Positions 60,011 through 64,000 of a stretch of DNA of 64,000 nucleotides are shown here, piece by piece. The notes beneath the pieces are model-generated. The model was not told the DNA's origin. It did not search any database and saw nothing but the letters and a program-made list of their open reading frames with translations. Every line of letters begins with the position of its first letter. Positions within the stretch are counted from its first letter, which is position 1. Source of the stretch: Leifsonia sp. Root4 (lineage in GTDB: Bacteria; Actinomycetota; Actinomycetes; Actinomycetales; Microbacteriaceae); NCBI RefSeq assembly GCF_001425085.1, contig NZ_LMDN01000001.1:819100-883099 (forward strand), in the 5' to 3' direction. The translations under genes and the position numbers were made by a program.

Positions 60011-61255
60011 ATGAAGCAAAAACGTCGCCGGCTGGCCGCTGGCCTAGCTGCAATCGGAACAATCGGAGCATTCGCTCTGACCGGGTGTTCCTCAGTGAGC
60101 GCCGACTCGGGCGCGACCACCCTGACCGTGTGGCACTACTACAACACCGACGGGCAGGTCGATGGCCTCAAGGAGATGGCGAAAGGCTTCGAGGCAGAGC
60201 ACCCCGACGTGACGGTGGAATTCGCCTACGTTCCCGTCGACCAGTTCACCACCAAGGCGGTTACCGCGGCGGGAGCCAAGACCGGCCCCGACGTGCTCGT
60301 CTTCGGCGCATCCGGAACCTATTCGCTGGCCCAAGCCGGGGCCATCGAGCCCATGGACGAGTGGTGGGATGGCTATGCCGACAAGGACCAGTTCCCCGAG
60401 GGAGTCATGCAGCGAGTCGACGGCGAGCTCTTCGGCGTGCAGGGCTATGTGAACCTTCTCGGGCTCTGGTACAACCAGGACATGCTCGACGAGCTGGGCG
60501 CCGTGCCGCCGACCACCATCGAGGAGATGGAAGGCGTCATGCAGAAGGCCGCCGCCGCGGGCAAGGAGGGCGTGACCCTCACCGGCAAGCCGGGTCTCGA
60601 GAGCCAGTGGCAGGGCTTCCCCTGGTTCACCTCAAACGGATTCTCCTACGGCGATCCCCAGGCCGCCCCGATGGCAGACACCTACACGATGCTCCAGGAC
60701 TGGGTTGCCAATGGCTACCTCTCCCCCGAGGCAGCCACGTGGGACCAGACTGTTCCCTTCCAGGAATTCGCCGCGGGCAACTCGGTGTTTGCCGTGAACG
60801 GCAACTGGCAGATCGGCGCAGCACAGGAGGCCGCGTTCGAGTATGGAGTGGCTCCCCTGCCACTCTCGAGCGACGGAGGCGTGCTGCTCGGAGGCGAGGT
60901 GCAGAACGTCGGCGCATTCTCCAAGAACCCGGAGCTGGCACGTGAGTTCCTCGAGGACACCTTCTTCTCCGTCGATGGTGAGCTCATCCTGCTCGACACC
61001 TTCGGATCGATCCCTGCACGCGCGGATGCCGCCGCATCCTCGAAGATCGGAGACGACCCCATCCTGAGCGTCTTCGCCGACATCGTGCAGACGCAGGGGC
61101 GCCCATCGCCCAGCCCAGAGGTGCCGTCCAAAAACGTCAATGAGGTCGAGAGCCTGGTCGGTGACTACTGGAGCCGCGCCGTCGCAGGCGACGGCACTCC
61201 CGAGCAACTGGCCGACGACCTGATCGCGCAGTTGCTCCCGCTCTTGGAAGGCTGA
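60011..61255 (+). CDS. Sugar-binding lipoprotein of an arabinoside ABC importer
   Basis: A 414-residue extracellular binding lipoprotein (family SBP_bac_1). Lipobox FALTGC with Cys26; the mature protein starts with ATTLTVWHYYNTDGQVDGLKEM and contains KTGPDVLVFG and GLWYNQDMLDELG, typical of carbohydrate receptors. The linkage to GH51 points to arabino-oligosaccharides. The start ATG 60011 has GAGAGG upstream; the frame from 59963 would begin within the operator. It is the first gene of the importer operon. Confidence 0.9.
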   Translation: MKQKRRRLAAGLAAIGTIGAFALTGCSSVSADSGATTLTVWHYYNTDGQVDGLKEMAKGFEAEHPDVTVEFAYVPVDQFTTKAVTAAGAKTGPDVLVFGASGTYSLAQAGAIEPMDEWWDGYADKDQFPEGVMQRVDGELFGVQGYVNLLGLWYNQDMLDELGAVPPTTIEEMEGVMQKAAAAGKEGVTLTGKPGLESQWQGFPWFTSNGFSYGDPQAAPMADTYTMLQDWVANGYLSPEAATWDQTVPFQEFAAGNSVFAVNGNWQIGAAQEAAFEYGVAPLPLSSDGGVLLGGEVQNVGAFSKNPELAREFLEDTFFSVDGELILLDTFGSIPARADAAASSKIGDDPILSVFADIVQTQGRPSPSPEVPSKNVNEVESLVGDYWSRAVAGDGTPEQLADDLIAQLLPLLEG

Positions 61256-61323
61256 CGGGCGGTTGGCCAGAATGCGCTCCTCGACATCCCCAGCGAGCAT
61301 TTCTCGCCAGCCTGATCGCGCAC

Positions 61324-61358
61324 CGTCCCCGCCCGGCCATCACGGCCGGGCGGGGACG
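61324..61358 (+). promoter_or_regulatory. 15-bp perfect hairpin abutting the permease start
   Basis: Stem 61324-61338 / 61344-61358 (CGTCCCCGCCCGGCC and its exact complement) with the 5-nt loop ATCAC. Its last base is directly before the permease ATG. No T tract follows. It could stabilise the upstream binding-protein mRNA, or hide the permease ribosome-binding site and lower its translation. Confidence 0.75.
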
Positions 61359-62249
61359 ATGCGGCGCAGGCACGGGCAACGCCTCGGCGACCAGCGACTC
61401 GCGCTCGCGCTCCCCGCCGCGGCGCTCATCCTGATACTGGCCATCTGGCCGCTCATCCAACTCGCCGTGATGAGCGTGAACGACGTGACCTCCGCAACGC
61501 TCAACAGCGATTGGGGCTTCATCGGGGCCGCCAACTTCAGCGAGCTCTTCGCCGATCCCGGATTCCCGCGCGTCGTCGCGAACACCCTCATCTTCGTGGT
61601 CATCGTGACGGCCATCGGCCTGGTCGGCGGATTCGCCGCCGCCGTCGCCGTCTCATCCTCGACGAGGGGGGCATCGTTCCTGCTCGGGCTCATGGTCTTC
61701 GTGTGGGCGCTGCCCCCCGTGGTGAACGGCTCCATCTGGAAGTTCCTGCTCGGAGACAACGGCCTATTCAACGAAACGCTGCGGGCGCTGGGCGTGACGG
61801 AGGGCGGCATCGGCTTCCTCTACGACCCGCAGCTGGCGCTGTGGTCGGTCGCGCTCGTCAATGCGTGGGCGGTCGTTCCATTCAACGCGCTCATCTTCCG
61901 AGCAGCCCTGCTCAACATCGACGAGCAGGTGCTCGAGGCAGCGGAAGTCGACGGCGCGGGCCCGTGGCAACGCATCCGCCACGTACTGATCCCCGGTTCC
62001 CGTTCCGCCGCCACCGTGCTGGCGATCCTCACGGTCGTCTACGCATTCCGCAGCTTCGACTTCATCTACGTGATGACGGCTGGCGGCCCGGGAACCGCCT
62101 CGACCACACTCCCCTACCTCGCCTACGTACAGGCGTTCGTGAAGCTCGACTACGGCAGTGGAGCAGCCACCGCCCTGATCGGATTGAGCGTCATCGTCGT
62201 GCTCGCGCTCATCTACGCGCGCGACGCCCGCCGCACAGAGGAGCTCTGA
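61359..62249 (+). CDS. Sugar ABC transporter permease 1 (MalF type)
   Basis: A 296-residue permease with six helices. After a short basic N-terminus, LALALPAAALILILAIWPLIQLAVMSV begins the first helix; the ATPase-contact loop is EVDGAGPWQRIRHVLIPG near residue 200 (EAA motif). The ATG 61359 is used because it gives the usual N-terminus and directly follows a strong hairpin. Earlier starts in the same frame (TTG 61263, ATG 61272) would put the hairpin inside the gene. It forms the channel with permease 2; no ATPase is encoded here, so a shared MsiK-type ATPase is expected. Confidence 0.85.
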   Translation: MRRRHGQRLGDQRLALALPAAALILILAIWPLIQLAVMSVNDVTSATLNSDWGFIGAANFSELFADPGFPRVVANTLIFVVIVTAIGLVGGFAAAVAVSSSTRGASFLLGLMVFVWALPPVVNGSIWKFLLGDNGLFNETLRALGVTEGGIGFLYDPQLALWSVALVNAWAVVPFNALIFRAALLNIDEQVLEAAEVDGAGPWQRIRHVLIPGSRSAATVLAILTVVYAFRSFDFIYVMTAGGPGTASTTLPYLAYVQAFVKLDYGSGAATALIGLSVIVVLALIYARDARRTEEL

Positions 62250-62253
62250 AGAG

Positions 62254-63078
62254 ATGTCATCACGCACGCAGCGCGAGCCGGTCGCATTCGGCATCCGCAT
62301 CGTCCTCTACATCGTCTACACCGTCCCGCTCGTCTGGATCGTGCTCACCTCGCTGAAGAGCCAGGGCGAGGTGTTGAGTTCCCAGGCCTCGCTGTTCTTC
62401 ATCCCGACCCTCGACAGCTACAGGGACGCCCTCGCCGATCCGGCGCTCGGGGCCTCGCTCAGCCAGTCGATCATCATCAGCATCGGCACATCGGTGCTCT
62501 GTCTGGCTGTGGCGACGCCGGCCGCGTATGCGCTGGCGCGCAGCCGCAGCCATGTGATCGTCATCGCCCTCGCCGCGCTCGTGTTGTTGCAGATGATCCC
62601 GCAGACCGCGACGCTCATCCCGTTGTTCTGGCTTCTCGCGGGGTGGGGCCTGCTCGACAGCAACGTCGGGCTCATTCTGGCGGACGCGGTGCTGCTGCTG
62701 CCGTGGGCGATCCTGTTGCTCCGCCCGTTCTTCTCGTCGATCCCCCCATCGATCGACGAGGCAGCCCGCATCGACGGCGCGCGCACGCTGCGCTCCTTCT
62801 TTTCCATCGCGCTTCCACTCGCGCGCAACGGCATTCTCACCGTGACGGCCATCGTGTTCCTCGTGACGTGGGGCGAGTTCCTCTACGGGATCACGTTCAT
62901 GGTCTCACCGGACAAGTACCCGATGAGCGCCCTCATCGCGGTACAGGCCGGGGCGTACGGCGTCGACTGGCCGTCGATGATGGCATTCGCGGTCGTGTCG
63001 GCCGTGCCGGTCTTCATCGTCTACATCGCCAGCTTCCGACTCCTCCGCACCGGGCTGACCATGGGAGCGGTCAAGTAG
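62254..63078 (+). CDS. Sugar ABC transporter permease 2 (MalG type)
   Basis: A 274-residue permease with six helices. First helix FGIRIVLYIVYTVPLVWIVLTSLK; EAA loop IDEAARIDGARTLRSFFSIALP near residue 170. The short gap of 4 nt to permease 1 and a GAAGAG ribosome-binding site support one operon. The operon ends with a hairpin at 63098-63127. Confidence 0.9.
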   Translation: MSSRTQREPVAFGIRIVLYIVYTVPLVWIVLTSLKSQGEVLSSQASLFFIPTLDSYRDALADPALGASLSQSIIISIGTSVLCLAVATPAAYALARSRSHVIVIALAALVLLQMIPQTATLIPLFWLLAGWGLLDSNVGLILADAVLLLPWAILLLRPFFSSIPPSIDEAARIDGARTLRSFFSIALPLARNGILTVTAIVFLVTWGEFLYGITFMVSPDKYPMSALIAVQAGAYGVDWPSMMAFAVVSAVPVFIVYIASFRLLRTGLTMGAVK

Positions 63079-63097
63079 CACGCGAAGCGCGGATGGC

Positions 63098-63127
63098 GCT
63101 GGGGCGGCGCGCAAGCGTCACCCCAGC
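63098..63127. terminator. hairpin between the permease and the kinase gene
   Basis: GCTGGGG (63098-63104) / CCCCAGC (63121-63127) with a 16-nt loop. It lies between two convergent stop codons. Confidence 0.5.
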
Positions 63128-63128
63128 A

Positions 63129-64000
63129 TCACCCGCCGAGCGCGAGGGCCTCGAGCACGCGGGTGAGTGTGTCCGGCTCCCCCACATTGCCTGGCACGAC
63201 GATGTACAGGATCGGGCGGCCGTCGTGGGCGTTCATCTCCCAGACAGACACGCCAGGGAGCACCTGTCCGAGCACGCGCGCCGACGACGCTCCGATGCCC
63301 GTGCGTGCGACCTCCGCCGAGGTGATGCCGCCCTTCGAGACGACCACGGAGACCTCGGGCAAGATGTTCCGCACCGCAGAGGTGAGCGCGGTCATCACTT
63401 TCTCACCATGGGCGAGGGTGTTGTGTGATGTCGAGCGGTCGCGCTCCGTCGTGATGATCGCGAGATCGTGGTGGGTCAGGATGCCGCGCGCCATCGTGGC
63501 TGCATCCAGGCCGGCCGCGAACGGCGCAGCGAGCGCCTTCTCCGTCTCGATGACGGCGGGGTCACCCCACACCGCGACGATGGGAGCGAGTTGGGCCGTC
63601 GCTCCGGCGGTGTGCGAACCGCAGACCAGCAGAACGGGCCCGGCCTCCGCACGGAGCGGGGTATCGAGGAGGCCACGACTCGCCACCCCGGCCAGTTCGG
63701 CCGCGAGCGGCGCGGCGGAGCGCACCACGATTCGGGCACCAACCGCCGTGGCCTCGTTCACCGCGGCGGCGATCGCCGCAATGTCGGCGGCATCGACGGC
63801 ATCCGGCAGCACAACGCTTCCGGCCTCGGCCTCGCGCAGCACCTGCACCAGTCGCCCGTCGTGCACCGCATCCAGCGGCACGAGATGTGATGCCCTCCCG
63901 GACTTCTGCGTGACATAGTCGGCGAGAACGCCCGTATCGAAGGAAAAGACGGGATCATCGGCATACTCGCTCTGATCCGCGGGGACATCGCGCCCGGCGA
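63129..64000 (-). CDS. Four-carbon acid sugar kinase (OtnK/DUF1537), 5' part beyond the window
   Basis: The frame is open to the right edge, so the start lies outside; about 290 C-terminal residues are visible. They include the nucleotide-binding domain of the family: VLLVCGSHTAGATAQL and VVSKGGITSAEVARTGIG, with a C-terminal PILYIVVPGNVGEPDTLTRVLEAL. Such proteins phosphorylate 3-oxo-tetronates or D-threonate/D-erythronate. A GTG at 63881 is internal, not the start: the preceding 40 codons are open and family-like (DTGVLADYVTQKSGRASHLV). It converges on the sugar importer operon. Confidence 0.8.
   Translation of the reverse strand, partial: AGRDVPADQSEYADDPVFSFDTGVLADYVTQKSGRASHLVPLDAVHDGRLVQVLREAEAGSVVLPDAVDAADIAAIAAAVNEATAVGARIVVRSAAPLAAELAGVASRGLLDTPLRAEAGPVLLVCGSHTAGATAQLAPIVAVWGDPAVIETEKALAAPFAAGLDAATMARGILTHHDLAIITTERDRSTSHNTLAHGEKVMTALTSAVRNILPEVSVVVSKGGITSAEVARTGIGASSARVLGQVLPGVSVWEMNAHDGRPILYIVVPGNVGEPDTLTRVLEALALGG

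Overview
The window is high-GC DNA with an actinobacterial look, most likely from a member of the Microbacteriaceae (inferred). The signs are tightly packed operons, many GTG starts, and families common in that group: CGNR zinc finger, DUF6458, DUF5997, DUF4232 and HelD. Many first genes of transcripts have no Shine-Dalgarno and carry a -10-like TANNNT exactly 6 nt before the start codon, which suggests leaderless mRNAs. There is no rRNA, prophage, insertion sequence or CRISPR array.

Region 1 (1-1.6 kb): the end of a TPR-like gene, an SprT-like metalloprotein and a CGNR zinc-finger protein. Region 2 (1.6-24.8 kb) is the main feature: a large locus for using proline- and hydroxyproline-containing peptides. 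It holds two proline-racemase-superfamily enzymes, an ornithine-cyclodeaminase/pyrroline-2-carboxylate-reductase homologue, a LivFGMHK-type amino-acid ABC importer, and the complete trans-4-hydroxy-L-proline pathway (2-epimerase, three-subunit D-hydroxyproline dehydrogenase, pyrroline-4-hydroxy-2-carboxylate deaminase, alpha-ketoglutarate semialdehyde dehydrogenase). It also holds a GntR/FCD regulator, an Xaa-Pro aminopeptidase, a prolyl aminopeptidase and a dipeptide ABC importer. A shared operator-like sequence (TGACATATTACTAATGTCA and relatives) precedes the hydroxyproline operon, the dipeptide operon, the Liv operon and, as an exact 13-base core, the first racemase gene. Together the genes could import collagen-type peptides, release Pro and Hyp, and turn Hyp into 2-oxoglutarate.

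Region 3 (24.8-40.2 kb): housekeeping and accessory genes: ComB-like protein, coiled-coil membrane protein, SRPBCC-like protein, EVE protein, HelD-type RNA polymerase-recycling helicase, OsmC protein, DEAD-box RNA helicase with a long leader, DUF4232 protein, two GNATs, nucleoside hydrolase, RibD-like reductase, NUDIX protein and carboxylesterase. Two repeat families lie here (30.5-33.7 kb). Region 4 (40.3-45.0 kb): class III aminotransferase, PucR regulator and methylmalonate-semialdehyde dehydrogenase, probably a beta-alanine or related amine catabolic module. Region 5 (45.1-57.2 kb): DUF5997 protein divergent from a LysR-effector-only protein, glutamine amidotransferase, an unusual CAU-anticodon tRNA, thermonuclease, arginase-family protein, two small membrane proteins, MFS exporter, BCCT transporter, and a 1019-residue secreted glycosidase-like domain fused to a seven-helix membrane domain.

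Region 6 (57.2-64 kb): an arabinoside module, in which a GH51 alpha-L-arabinofuranosidase gene and its LacI regulator gene diverge from a sugar ABC importer (binding protein plus two permeases, no ATPase). Two copies of a perfect LacI-type palindrome control the divergent promoters. The window ends inside a four-carbon acid sugar kinase (OtnK/DUF1537) gene.
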